Shown: one piece after another, positions 42,831 to 51,807 of the stretch | Layout: every line of letters begins with the position of its first letter | Numbering within the stretch: position 1 is the first letter of the stretch | Origin: CAIYWZ01 sp964497925 | Lineage (GTDB): Bacteria > Pseudomonadota > Alphaproteobacteria > CAIYWZ01 | Reading direction: 5' to 3' | Length of the DNA stretch: 64,000 bases | Assembly: GCA_964497925.1 (NCBI GenBank) | Contig: CAZCFE010000002.1 | Location: 1-64,000 of the forward strand | The notes under the pieces: model-generated | Seen by the model: only the letters and a program-made list of their open reading frames with translations | The model's database searches: none | Told to the model about the DNA's origin: nothing | Made by a program: the position numbers and the translations under genes

Positions 42831-42949
42831 ATTTAAAATCTTCCTTGAAAAAACACACACTTTTCATGTATAACCTCAAAAAGGAAATAGTTTCTTAATA
42901 AATACCTTAAATTTTATATAAATTTTAGGAATCCCCTCCAATCCACTGT

Positions 42950-45517
42950 TTATTTAATTAAAAAATTCAATAAATTATTTTCTAGAGAGACTGTTATGCA
43001 ATCACCATCTTTTACTTTTCCTTCCAGAATTAATCCTGCAAGCGGGTTTTGAAGAGAGCGTTGGATGACTCTTTTTAAGGGCCTTGCTCCATAGGCTGGA
43101 TCATAACCTTGTTCTCCTAGAAAATCTAAAACATTCGTTGGCGTTTCTATGGTCATATTTCTTGCAGCTAATAGTTCGCGCAAACGTGTGAGCTGAATAT
43201 CAACAATTCCGCGCATTTGAATTTTTTGTAACCGTGAGAAAAGAAGTATTTCGTCAAGACGGTTCAAAAATTCGGGCCTAAAAGAGTTTTTAACGATTTC
43301 CATAACGTTATCACGAACAGTGTCGGTGTCAATGCCTTCGGGCAAGTCTGACAATAGCTGACTTCCAAGGTTTGATGTTAAAATGATGATTGTATTTTTA
43401 AAATCAACGGTATGTCCTTGTGAATCAGTTAATCTTCCATCATCCAAAACTTGCAACAATATATTAAATACATCAAGGTGCGCTTTTTCAATTTCATCGA
43501 ATAAGATGACTTGGTAAGGCCTTCTTCGAACGGCTTCTGTTAAAGTTCCACCTTCTTCATATCCAACATATCCAGGAGGTGCTCCGATAAGTCTTGAAAC
43601 CGAATGTTTTTCCATGTATTCAGACATATCTATGCGTAAAATGGCATGTTCATCATCAAATAAGAATTCAGCCAAGGCTTTGCATAATTCTGTTTTCCCA
43701 ACACCCGTTGGCCCTAAGAATAAGAATGATCCAAGGGGCTTATTAGGGTCTTGAAGGCCTGCTCTTGCCCGTCTTACAGCGTTACTGACAGCTTGAATTG
43801 CCGGAATCTGTCCTATGACCCGCTTTCCAAGATGGGCTTCAAGTTGCAACAATTTATCTTTTTCAGCTCCCATCATTTTTTCAATGGGGATTCCTGTCCA
43901 TCTGGAAATGACAGAGGCAATATCTTCTTCTGTGACCTGTTCTCGTAAAATCTTTGATTCTTGGACCTGTTCTTGATCTTTGAGATCTTTTTCCAATTGC
44001 GGAATAAGGCCGTACATAAGTTCTCCAGCTTTGCTTAAATTACCTTGCCTTTGAGCTTGCTCAAGTTCAATTCTTGCGTGATCTAGTTTTTCTTTAATTT
44101 TTTGAGCACCTTGTATTTGGGCTTTTTCTTTCATCCACTCTTGCGTAAGCTGTGCAGATTTTTCTTCCAAATCAGATAACTCTGCTTGAATTTTAATAAG
44201 CCTGTCCTTTGATGCTTCGTCAGTTTCTTTTGCAAGCGCTCCTTTTTCAATTTTGAGTTGTAATATGCGTCTATCAAGTTCATCAATTTCTTCAGGCTTT
44301 GAATCAACTTCCATGCGAATTCTGCTGGCCGCTTCGTCGACTAAATCAATGGCTTTGTCTGGCAGGAATCTGTCTGTGATATATCGATTTGAAAGTGTTG
44401 CGGCGGCAACAATCGCGTTATCAGTAATTCGAATTCCATGATGTAGTTCATATTTTTCTTTAAGCCCTCTCAAGATAGAAATGGTTTCTTCGAGCCCGGG
44501 TTCTGGAACGAATACTGTTTGGAAACGTCTTGCAAGGGCTGCATCTTTTTCTATATATTTTCTGTACTCTGCTAAAGTTGTAGCTCCAACACAGTGCAGC
44601 TCTCCTCTTGCAAGGGCAGGTTTTAACATGTTCGAAGCATCCAAGGCGCCGTCTGTTTTCCCGGCGCCAACAAGAGTGTGAAGCTCATCGATGAATAGGA
44701 TAATATCGCCATCAGCATTTGTTATTTCTTCCAAAACAGCCTTTAGACGTTCTTCGAATTCTCCTCTGAATTTTGCACCTGCTAGAAGAGATCCCAGATC
44801 AAGCGAATAAACTTGTGTATTTTTTAAAGATTCTGGAACATCTCCATTTATAATTCTTTGCGCAAGCCCTTCAACGATTGCTGTTTTTCCAACGCCAGGT
44901 TCTCCAATTAAAACAGGATTGTTTTTTGTTCTTCTGGATAAAACTTGTATGGTGCGTCTTATTTCTTCATCCCGCCCAATTACAGGATCAATTTTTCCAG
45001 ATTTTGCAATTTGTGTTAAATTTTTAGCATATTTTTCTAAAGAATCTAGTGTTTCTTCTCCATTTTGAGTCGTAATCTTTCGCCCCTTTCGTGTGTCTTG
45101 AATAATTTGATTGATTGTATCAACTTTTGTTCCTAAATCTTTAAAGATAGAATGAACTCCTGTTGAAGGTGTTACAATGAGTGCCAATAGAAGCATATCT
45201 TCAGATACAAATGTATCATTGTTTTTTTGCGATAACATTTCACTTTGCGCAAATACTTTTGCAAGTTCGGTGCTTAAAAAAATCTGCCCTCCTTCAACTT
45301 TTGGAACCTTATCCAGTTTTATCTGAAGCTGGCCTCGAAGTGCCGTCATATCGATTTGCGCCTTGATCAAAAGTTCCACAATTGCAGATTTTTTCCCCTG
45401 AAGCATAACATGAAGCAGGTGCTCAGGCAAAACTTGTTGATGCCCACAAGTGAGTGTATAATTTTGCGCATTCTGTATGATCGTTTGAACTCTGCTGGTA
45501 TATTTTTCGATATCCAT
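42950..45517 (-). CDS. clpB: ATP-dependent disaggregase ClpB
   Basis: ClpB rescues aggregated proteins with DnaK. The 855-residue protein has the N-terminal Clp repeat domain (1-145), AAA1 with Walker A GEPGVGKT and Walker B ILFIDELHT, the middle coiled-coil (about 410-520) that marks ClpB, and AAA2 with GPTGVGKTE and VILFDEIEKAH. The length is typical. AAAGGA lies 10 nt before the ATG. Transcription appears to start at a promoter embedded in a CIRCE element at 45569-45595. Confidence 0.97.
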   Translation of the reverse strand: MDIEKYTSRVQTIIQNAQNYTLTCGHQQVLPEHLLHVMLQGKKSAIVELLIKAQIDMTALRGQLQIKLDKVPKVEGGQIFLSTELAKVFAQSEMLSQKNNDTFVSEDMLLLALIVTPSTGVHSIFKDLGTKVDTINQIIQDTRKGRKITTQNGEETLDSLEKYAKNLTQIAKSGKIDPVIGRDEEIRRTIQVLSRRTKNNPVLIGEPGVGKTAIVEGLAQRIINGDVPESLKNTQVYSLDLGSLLAGAKFRGEFEERLKAVLEEITNADGDIILFIDELHTLVGAGKTDGALDASNMLKPALARGELHCVGATTLAEYRKYIEKDAALARRFQTVFVPEPGLEETISILRGLKEKYELHHGIRITDNAIVAAATLSNRYITDRFLPDKAIDLVDEAASRIRMEVDSKPEEIDELDRRILQLKIEKGALAKETDEASKDRLIKIQAELSDLEEKSAQLTQEWMKEKAQIQGAQKIKEKLDHARIELEQAQRQGNLSKAGELMYGLIPQLEKDLKDQEQVQESKILREQVTEEDIASVISRWTGIPIEKMMGAEKDKLLQLEAHLGKRVIGQIPAIQAVSNAVRRARAGLQDPNKPLGSFLFLGPTGVGKTELCKALAEFLFDDEHAILRIDMSEYMEKHSVSRLIGAPPGYVGYEEGGTLTEAVRRRPYQVILFDEIEKAHLDVFNILLQVLDDGRLTDSQGHTVDFKNTIIILTSNLGSQLLSDLPEGIDTDTVRDNVMEIVKNSFRPEFLNRLDEILLFSRLQKIQMRGIVDIQLTRLRELLAARNMTIETPTNVLDFLGEQGYDPAYGARPLKRVIQRSLQNPLAGLILEGKVKDGDCITVSLENNLLNFLIK

Positions 45518-45559
45518 AATCGTTTTATCCTTTCTTGAATAATTATTCTATATGATATA

Positions 45560-45588
45560 AATCTACCATTAGCACTCTATATAGTCAA
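45560..45588 (-). promoter_or_regulatory. Promoter of clpB
   Basis: On the minus strand TTGACT (45588-45583) and TAGATT (45565-45560) have a 17-nt spacer. The -35 box lies within the CIRCE element, so HrcA bound there would block RNA polymerase. Confidence 0.7.
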
Positions 45589-45595
45589 GTGCTAA
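45569..45595. promoter_or_regulatory. CIRCE element (HrcA operator)
   Basis: TTAGCACTC, a 9-nt spacer and AAGTGCTAA match the CIRCE consensus TTAGCACTC-N9-GAGTGCTAA with a single base changed in the right arm. CIRCE binds the heat-shock repressor HrcA, usually upstream of groESL or hrcA. Here it lies about 50 nt before clpB and overlaps its promoter. Confidence 0.85.
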
Positions 45596-45665
45596 AATAG
45601 TGTATTTGAAAATTTTCTCTGGTGAGAGTCTAGAATTGCGCATTTGGCCGTAGAGAATAATTATT

Positions 45666-48356
45666 TTAACCTTTTTTTCGCATCATTTTTTGAATTTTTC
45701 TAGCGGCTATTATAGCACGTCTTTTTTTCTCTTCTTCAAGCATTTGGATAATTTTTGCGTTGCCGCGCCATGAGGCCAATATTAGTGCAGTATTGCCTTC
45801 TTTATTTTTTGTTTCTATATTTGCACCGTTCTCTAAAAGAATTTCTACGATTTCTATATTCTGGAATGCCGAAGCGAGCATGAGTGCAGTATTGCCTTCT
45901 TTATTTTTTGCTTCTATATTTGCGCCGTGTTCTAAAAGAATTTTTACCGTTTCTTTGTAATTCTTTGGTGAAAAGTAGATTAATGCAGTGCTCCCATATT
46001 CATCTTCATCATTTGCATTTGCTCCTTTACGTAAAAGACTTTCTATAACGTTTTTGCGATTATTCGTGAAAGCGTGTATTAATGCGGTTTTATTATTATC
46101 ATCTTTCTCATTTATATTTGCGCCGTGTTCTAAAAGAATTTCTATAATTTCCTTGTGGCCATTCCGTGCATGCTTCATTAATGGGGTTATTCCATTTTCA
46201 TCTTTTTTATTTATGTCTGTTGATTTATCTACAAACAAAGCTTTTAACCAATTTCTTGTGGCCAGGGAGGGCGTTCTAGTTAGATTTAATATTTTCATAA
46301 TAGCTCTTTGAGCATTTTCATCATTTATCACAGATCCAAAATTTTTATATAAAAATCTGAGGGTAAAAATGTCTGGGGAATCTTTATGTCTCCAAAATCG
46401 AAGTATATCATGGTTTTGCGATACCAAGGGGTTTAGAAAAAGAGATGGATTATAATCATAAAATGATTTTAAAAGATCGCTTTCTATGTCTATAGAGTGC
46501 ATCTTTGTTGTGCGCCAATCATTTTTTTGATCCAATGGAGGGTGTAGAGCGAAATGACCGTTTGTAATAGAAAAAATGAAAACATAAGGAATATTTTGTT
46601 TTTTTATGATAAATTTAAAATCTCCATGAATAGGGGCTGTATGATTTTGCCCATCTATTTCCCAAGTGATTTCAAAGCCTTGTCCTCTTGAGAATATTTG
46701 ACACAAATGATTTAATTTTTGGGCAATATGACTTTTTTCTTGCTCGCCTGTTTCCCAAAGCTCACTTAGGGCAGAATCACCTGTTAATTTTGCCATTACA
46801 TTTAAAATATTTTTTATTCCCAAAGAACCTTTAATATTGGTATATCCGTAGTATTGGACATCCATAGGATTTTGGGAATTTGAGGAATTGGATGTTTTGT
46901 TTAAGTTCGAAACGATTGTACTCCAGGCAATTCTTGCAAGGCTGGTTTTTTGAGCTGATATGTTAGGAAAATCATGATAAAATTGTCGTATTTTCTTCAT
47001 ATAGGGTGTGTCTATATCTGGCAAAATATTCGAATTAAATTCTCCTGCTCCTTTAAACGCAACAAGATTAAATAAATTTCTTAAAGCTGTTTCGCCACAA
47101 TCAGGGTAAGGGGTATGACTTATAAGATATGGGTATTTTATCAAATCTTTTTCAGATACATTGATATCTGATTGTCCATAAATGATCATTTCAGGATTGG
47201 GGTTTTCATATGCTTCATATCCGTATCCAGCATAAGCCAATTGTTCAAATGTTGGATTAGTGGATGTTTTAATAGATTCATAATCAACTCTTGTGTATTT
47301 ATCGCTTTCTACAATTGCGGACGTTAGTTTATGGTCACGAACCGTTGATTTTTTCAAAATCTCAGCTTCTCTCATGACAGAAATAAATTGGGATTTATTA
47401 TCGCAAATATGCCACATATAACCAAGCAAGGCGTGAAGTGCTATGTGCTTAGGGTAAAGAGAATTGTGATTTTCGCTAAAAGTTCCATCCATGAGCAATG
47501 CTTTGTAAAGAATCTGTATAAAAGTTGTTTTTTGATTTTGTTGCTGAGCTGATTGTGTGCTTGTGACGCTATCCTTCAAGCAGCTTTGAAAAAGCTCGTA
47601 TGATGGGTGCAATATTCCTTCATGAATACATTTCAAGATTCTTGGCATAAGTTCTAATTTTTCGATTAGTTTTATTTTTTGTTCTATTTGTTTGTTAAGA
47701 TCTTGAGAAAATCTTATGCTTTCTTGGGTCTTTAGTTTATCTTTTTGTTTGGCTAGATCTTTTAAATCTTGTCCAATTTTATTTTTTTGAGTTATTTGAT
47801 AATCAGTTAGTTTTCCTGTGAATGCTTTACGCTCTTCTCTTAATTTATCCATTTTAGAATCAAGATCTGTGACGAGGCTTTCTTGAGCGAATACTTTTTT
47901 AAATTGACTTTGTAAAAGTTTTAATTCAGACCGAACTAAAGGCAAATTAGATACATTTTTCAAATGTCTCCCCATATTTCCAATAATATCTTTATCTCTT
48001 TCATTTGCCACAAAAAGAGCACCATCCATACTTGGAAACAGCCATTGAAGAAGGGCGGAGATTGGATCAAACGGATATTCAAATCTTTTAAAAAATGTAT
48101 GAGGATCGTTTTCTTTTGCTAAAAACGCCGGGTGTATCCAGTTTTTATCAGGGGTGGAGTTTCCGTCCAATTCATAAGGTCCATAAAACCGAATTCGTTC
48201 AAGAGTTCGTGTTTTTAAAGATAAAAATCCTTCTACAGGAGAAAATATGGGATTTTTCACAATTTCATGCATACCCTTAATCTCCCAAAATGGGACTTCT
48301 CCGTGTGATTTGAAACTAAAAATAAATATTGATATATAGCCGAAAACTTTAATCAT
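45666..48356 (-). CDS. Exported ankyrin-repeat protein with a candidate cysteine-hydrolase domain
   Basis: The 896-residue protein has an N-terminal signal-like segment (KVFGYISIFIFSFKSHG). It continues with a coiled-coil stretch at about 150-230, a large central domain and about five ankyrin repeats at residues 718-880 (for example GNTALMLASAFQNIEIVEILL). The C-terminus is basic (RAIIAARKIQKMMRKKG). In the central domain, Cys420 lies in PYPDCGETALRNLFN and His601 in NGHFALHPP, spaced like a Cys/His hydrolase. Similar DCxETxLRN text occurs in ankyrin proteins of amoeba symbionts as I recall it, but no enzymatic family is asserted. Ankyrin repeats in symbionts often bind host proteins. Confidence 0.8.
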   Translation of the reverse strand: MIKVFGYISIFIFSFKSHGEVPFWEIKGMHEIVKNPIFSPVEGFLSLKTRTLERIRFYGPYELDGNSTPDKNWIHPAFLAKENDPHTFFKRFEYPFDPISALLQWLFPSMDGALFVANERDKDIIGNMGRHLKNVSNLPLVRSELKLLQSQFKKVFAQESLVTDLDSKMDKLREERKAFTGKLTDYQITQKNKIGQDLKDLAKQKDKLKTQESIRFSQDLNKQIEQKIKLIEKLELMPRILKCIHEGILHPSYELFQSCLKDSVTSTQSAQQQNQKTTFIQILYKALLMDGTFSENHNSLYPKHIALHALLGYMWHICDNKSQFISVMREAEILKKSTVRDHKLTSAIVESDKYTRVDYESIKTSTNPTFEQLAYAGYGYEAYENPNPEMIIYGQSDINVSEKDLIKYPYLISHTPYPDCGETALRNLFNLVAFKGAGEFNSNILPDIDTPYMKKIRQFYHDFPNISAQKTSLARIAWSTIVSNLNKTSNSSNSQNPMDVQYYGYTNIKGSLGIKNILNVMAKLTGDSALSELWETGEQEKSHIAQKLNHLCQIFSRGQGFEITWEIDGQNHTAPIHGDFKFIIKKQNIPYVFIFSITNGHFALHPPLDQKNDWRTTKMHSIDIESDLLKSFYDYNPSLFLNPLVSQNHDILRFWRHKDSPDIFTLRFLYKNFGSVINDENAQRAIMKILNLTRTPSLATRNWLKALFVDKSTDINKKDENGITPLMKHARNGHKEIIEILLEHGANINEKDDNNKTALIHAFTNNRKNVIESLLRKGANANDEDEYGSTALIYFSPKNYKETVKILLEHGANIEAKNKEGNTALMLASAFQNIEIVEILLENGANIETKNKEGNTALILASWRGNAKIIQMLEEEKKRRAIIAARKIQKMMRKKG

Positions 48357-48476
48357 TACTTATCCTTTCATGCAGTTAATCAGAATTAGATCATATGTGG
48401 ATAAAAATATGGTTAATTATTTTTATTTTTTATCATTTTTTTGCTTCACATATGAGGATTTTTCATGTAACAGTAT

Positions 48477-48867
48477 TTTTGCGAAGGGTTTTGTGTGATC
48501 GCGCCTTAAAAGGTGAGGAAAGTCCGGGCTCCACGGGAACACGGTGCCGGATAACGTCCGGCGAAGTATGCAAATGCTTTAGGGAAAGTGCAACAGAAAG
48601 TAAACCGCCCTTTTTTAAAGGGTAAGGGTGAAACGGCGGTGTAAGAGACCCCCTCCTGTCAAGTAATTGATCAGGGAATGGAAAACCCCACCGGGAGCAA
48701 AACCAAATAGGGATATTTTAAGAAGAAATTCTTGTGAGTGTTTCCGCTCATTTAAATATCCGGGTCGGTTGCTAGAAATAAAAGGTAACTTTTATTCAAG
48801 ATGAATGATCACTGGAAAGGGAAACCTTTTGATACAGAACCCGGCTTATAGAAACTCTTCGCGCAAA
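48477..48867 (+). ncRNA. rnpB: RNase P RNA (class A)
   Basis: Conserved blocks in order: GAGGAAAGTCCGGGCTCCAC near the 5' end, the ACAGAAA (CR-II/III) region with GTAAACCGCC, GGGTAAGGGTGAAACGG and, near the 3' end, GATACAGAACCCGGCTTA. The 5' TTTGCGAAGGGTTT pairs with the 3' AAACTCTTCGCGCAAA (P1 helix). End positions are estimated from this pairing. RNase P RNA cleaves tRNA 5' leaders. Confidence 0.96.
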
Positions 48868-48887
48868 GTTTTAGTAAAGGAATGAAG

Positions 48888-49187
48888 ATGTATTTATTGT
48901 GGATAGCTGTTTTTGCTTTTGTGGGAAGAGATGTGTGTGCCCAGAAAAGTCCTCAGGAGACTAATGAATTTTCAAAAGCCATTGAGCAAGGTCTTCAGGA
49001 ATTAAAAAGCGTGAAAGCAAAAAAAAAATATGATGATTTCTTAGTTGATTCTGCGATGTTGGATAAAGATCAAAAGGAAAAAAGAGTGGAAGATACTTTA
49101 AAAAAATTTGATGAAGAAGAAAAAAAACAACGTTTAGGATCTGAATGTGGAAAAAGCCATATGAATTTTAGTTGCAGATTTAAATAA
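48888..49187 (+). CDS. Small exported protein, unknown
   Basis: The 99-residue product has a signal peptide (MYLLWIAVFAFVGRDVCAQ) and a charged helical body (KKKYDDFLVDSAMLDKDQKEK) ending with two Cys (SECGKSHMNFSCRF). The ATG at 48888 has AAGGA 6 nt upstream; the frame opens at 48882. It begins 20 nt after rnpB and is adjoined directly by the hemD-like gene. No homologue is recognised. Confidence 0.65.
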   Translation: MYLLWIAVFAFVGRDVCAQKSPQETNEFSKAIEQGLQELKSVKAKKKYDDFLVDSAMLDKDQKEKRVEDTLKKFDEEEKKQRLGSECGKSHMNFSCRFK

Positions 49188-49775
49188 TTGAAAATCCTTA
49201 TTACAAGACCGAAAGATCGCATTCAACCTCTTCAATCACATTTAGAAAGTAGGGGGTATCTTTGCGTTTCACACCCTTTATTTGAGGTTCTTCCTATTGA
49301 TTTTAGACCATTTGATATTCAAGACTATGATGGAGTGATTATAACGTCTTTTTATGCATCTGCTTATCTTACTTCTTATGATAAGGAAATTTTTGTGGTG
49401 GGGGATAGTTTGAACACGATTTTTCCAACTTCATATGTCTTTTCAAACATCAAAGATCTTAAACTTGCGCTTAACCATGAAGGGTATTATTTATATTTGC
49501 GTGGAGAGTATGTCACTGATGAGCTTTTGGATATTTATCATGACTCAAGGGTTGTGTATACAACCAAACCAGCAGATCGCTTGCCAGCTGATTTTGATGC
49601 GGTTTTGCTTTTTTCAAAACGCACGGCAGAAATTTTCGAGAATCTTTCAAATAACACGAAAGATATTGAAGTCTTTGTATTAAGTATTGAAATTGCAAAA
49701 CATTTGAAGAAGGAATATAAAAAAGTTTATGTTGCTCCAAAGCCAACTTTAGAAGGTATGTTGGAGTTGTTTTAA
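49188..49775 (+). CDS. hemD: Uroporphyrinogen-III synthase (HemD-like)
   Basis: HemD closes and flips hydroxymethylbilane into uroporphyrinogen III in heme synthesis. The 195-residue protein shows the start LITRPKDRIQPLQSHLESRG and the ITSFYASAYLT region (ITSxNGV in many species). A late block LFSKRTAEIFENL and VYVAPKPTLEGMLELF follow. It is shorter than most (about 240). The start is TTG 49188, right after the preceding stop. HemD is poorly conserved, so confidence is moderate. Confidence 0.75.
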   Translation: MKILITRPKDRIQPLQSHLESRGYLCVSHPLFEVLPIDFRPFDIQDYDGVIITSFYASAYLTSYDKEIFVVGDSLNTIFPTSYVFSNIKDLKLALNHEGYYLYLRGEYVTDELLDIYHDSRVVYTTKPADRLPADFDAVLLFSKRTAEIFENLSNNTKDIEVFVLSIEIAKHLKKEYKKVYVAPKPTLEGMLELF

Positions 49776-51181
49776 ATTTGCACAATCCGTAAAATATTGG
49801 GTGGGCCAAAATTTCCAAAGGGGATGCCAGCCATGATGACGATTTGCCCTGTTTTATTTGGGATTAAGGATTTAACCGCATCACATGCAATATCAACCAT
49901 GTGATCTAGATTTTGTATTGTATCCACAACAGCAGGTCTTACACCCCATAAAAAAGTCATAAATCTGGCCGTATTCAAATGGTGAGTTAGTCCAAATATA
50001 GGGGAATAAGGTCTTTCACGAACAACGCGCAGAACTGTTCTACCAGAAGATGTGAAGGTTGCAATTCCAATGCATTTTGAAAGGTTTGCAATCTCTCTTG
50101 CAGCTAAAACAACAGGATCAACTTCTAGAATTTGTGTTGCTGCTCTGTGGGCATCCCACATGACTTTTGCGTATGGGTCTTGTTCCGTTGTTTGTATAAT
50201 TTTATTCATCATCATGACTGACTCTATAGGATATTGTCCAGATGCGGATTCAGCAGATAGCATGACGGCATCTGCCCCGTCATATACGGCTGTTGCAACG
50301 TCTGATGCTTCTGCTCTTGTGGGAGTTGGAGCAAGAATCATAGATTCAAGCATTTGCGTGGCCACAATGACCGGTTTCCCGAGAGTTCTGCATAAATGTA
50401 TGATACGTTTTTGAATGCTAGGCACTGTTTCGATGGGCATTTCAACACCTAAATCTCCGCGCGCAACCATAACGCCGTCTGAAAGTTCGATGATACTTTC
50501 TAAGTGCTCAATAGCCATTGGTTTTTCAAGCTTTGATATGATTTTGGCTCGATTTTTTATTAATTCTTGCGCCATCAAAACATCTTCTGGTGATTGAACA
50601 AATGAGAGGCCTACGCAGTCAATTCCCAGTGAGAGACCAAACTCAAGATCAATCATATCTTTTTTTGTAATAGCGGAAATTGGAAGGAGAACATCGGGGA
50701 TATTAACTCCTTTTTTATTAGACAAGACCCCGCCTATTTGAACAGTTGTGAAGATTTCAGATTCGGTAACTTGGTTTACTTTTAATTTTAATTTTCCATC
50801 ATCAAGTAATAATGTTGCGCCTTGTTTGAGGGCTTTAAATAATTCTGGATGGGGTAATTGAACTCTTTTGTCATTTCCTGGGGCGTTATCCAAATCAAGG
50901 TTGAATGGCTGATCTTGGTGAAGAGTTATTTTATCATTTTCAAAAGTGCCAATTCGCAGTTTTGGCCCTTGTAAATCCATTAAAATTCCAATGGGAGTGT
51001 TGTATTTTTTTTCAATTTCTCTGATATTGTTATAGTTTTGTTTATGTAGTTCATGTGTCCCATGAGAGAAGTTCAAACGAAAGATGTCCGCGCCTTCTAA
51101 GAATAATTTTTCGATCATCTCAAGGCTGGAGGTGCTGGGTCCAAGAGTTGTGATGATTTTAGCTTGACGTTGTCGGATCAT
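49772..51181 (-). CDS. pyk: Pyruvate kinase
   Basis: The enzyme transfers phosphate from PEP to ADP. The 469-residue protein has TLGPSTSSLEMIEKLFLEGADIFRLNFSHG, the ATQMLESM region and MVARGDLGVEMP with the conserved catalytic block. AGGAG lies 8 nt before the ATG. It converges with hemD, overlapping 4 nt. Confidence 0.96.
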   Translation of the reverse strand: MIRQRQAKIITTLGPSTSSLEMIEKLFLEGADIFRLNFSHGTHELHKQNYNNIREIEKKYNTPIGILMDLQGPKLRIGTFENDKITLHQDQPFNLDLDNAPGNDKRVQLPHPELFKALKQGATLLLDDGKLKLKVNQVTESEIFTTVQIGGVLSNKKGVNIPDVLLPISAITKKDMIDLEFGLSLGIDCVGLSFVQSPEDVLMAQELIKNRAKIISKLEKPMAIEHLESIIELSDGVMVARGDLGVEMPIETVPSIQKRIIHLCRTLGKPVIVATQMLESMILAPTPTRAEASDVATAVYDGADAVMLSAESASGQYPIESVMMMNKIIQTTEQDPYAKVMWDAHRAATQILEVDPVVLAAREIANLSKCIGIATFTSSGRTVLRVVRERPYSPIFGLTHHLNTARFMTFLWGVRPAVVDTIQNLDHMVDIACDAVKSLIPNKTGQIVIMAGIPFGNFGPPNILRIVQI

Positions 51182-51195
51182 TTTCTAGTCTCCTA

Positions 51196-51807
51196 TTATT
51201 TTTTTGGCAAACCCACATCTGGTGGTCTTACATAAAGCGGCTGTGTTCCTTGTTCTGGTTTCGTTTGAGTGATGATCAAAGGGTCTAGAAATCTGCTTTT
51301 ATCTAAGACCCATTTTGAGCTTTGCGTGTCTTGCACATAATCACCGCATACAAAATAAGATCTATCTTTAAACATTTTCGTAAGTGTTTCAAGAGAAATG
51401 TTTAAAGGTATGTCAACAGGAACTCCATTTTCATCAAACTCTTGAACATAGAAATCTTGTCTTTTTGCATCTAAAATAACCAGTGCAGGAAGAGGGTGAT
51501 TTTTTTGTTTGGCGTGCGCTTTGAAGGATGAGATCCCAAAAAGAGGTATTCCAAGACCAAGCTTGAGACCTAATGCGGTTGCAATTCCAATTCGAACCCC
51601 TGTGAAAGACCCGGGGCCCACAGTTACGTAAATTTCACTTAAGTCTTCTTTTTTGCAGTGGTTGGATATTAACTGGATGATTAAATCAAGTAAAATTTCA
51701 CCAATACCCATGGACGTTTCTTTTATTAAATGTGAGATCGTGTGATCATCTTTAATAAGAGCAACTTGACAAATTCTGGAACAGGTATCAATTACAAGTT
51801 TATACAT
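51196..51807 (-). CDS. tsaB: tRNA t6A37 biosynthesis protein TsaB
   Basis: TsaB partners TsaD and TsaE to make threonylcarbamoyl-A37 in tRNAs. The protein has IDTCSRICQVAL and the signature GPGSFTGVRIGIATALGLKL. The frame opens at 51819, but the ATG at 51807 overlaps the rlmN stop (ATGTATAA) and gives the family N-terminus. It lies between rlmN and pyk on the same strand. Confidence 0.92.
   Translation of the reverse strand: MYKLVIDTCSRICQVALIKDDHTISHLIKETSMGIGEILLDLIIQLISNHCKKEDLSEIYVTVGPGSFTGVRIGIATALGLKLGLGIPLFGISSFKAHAKQKNHPLPALVILDAKRQDFYVQEFDENGVPVDIPLNISLETLTKMFKDRSYFVCGDYVQDTQSSKWVLDKSRFLDPLIITQTKPEQGTQPLYVRPPDVGLPKK

Noticed and set aside
45680..45725. IQ-like motif at the end of the ankyrin protein
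   Set aside because: Only partial match (IQxxxRK); kept as a remark, not a feature.
48395..48625. Plus-strand ORF at the start of the RNase P RNA
   Set aside because: The sequence is explained by conserved RNase P RNA blocks.
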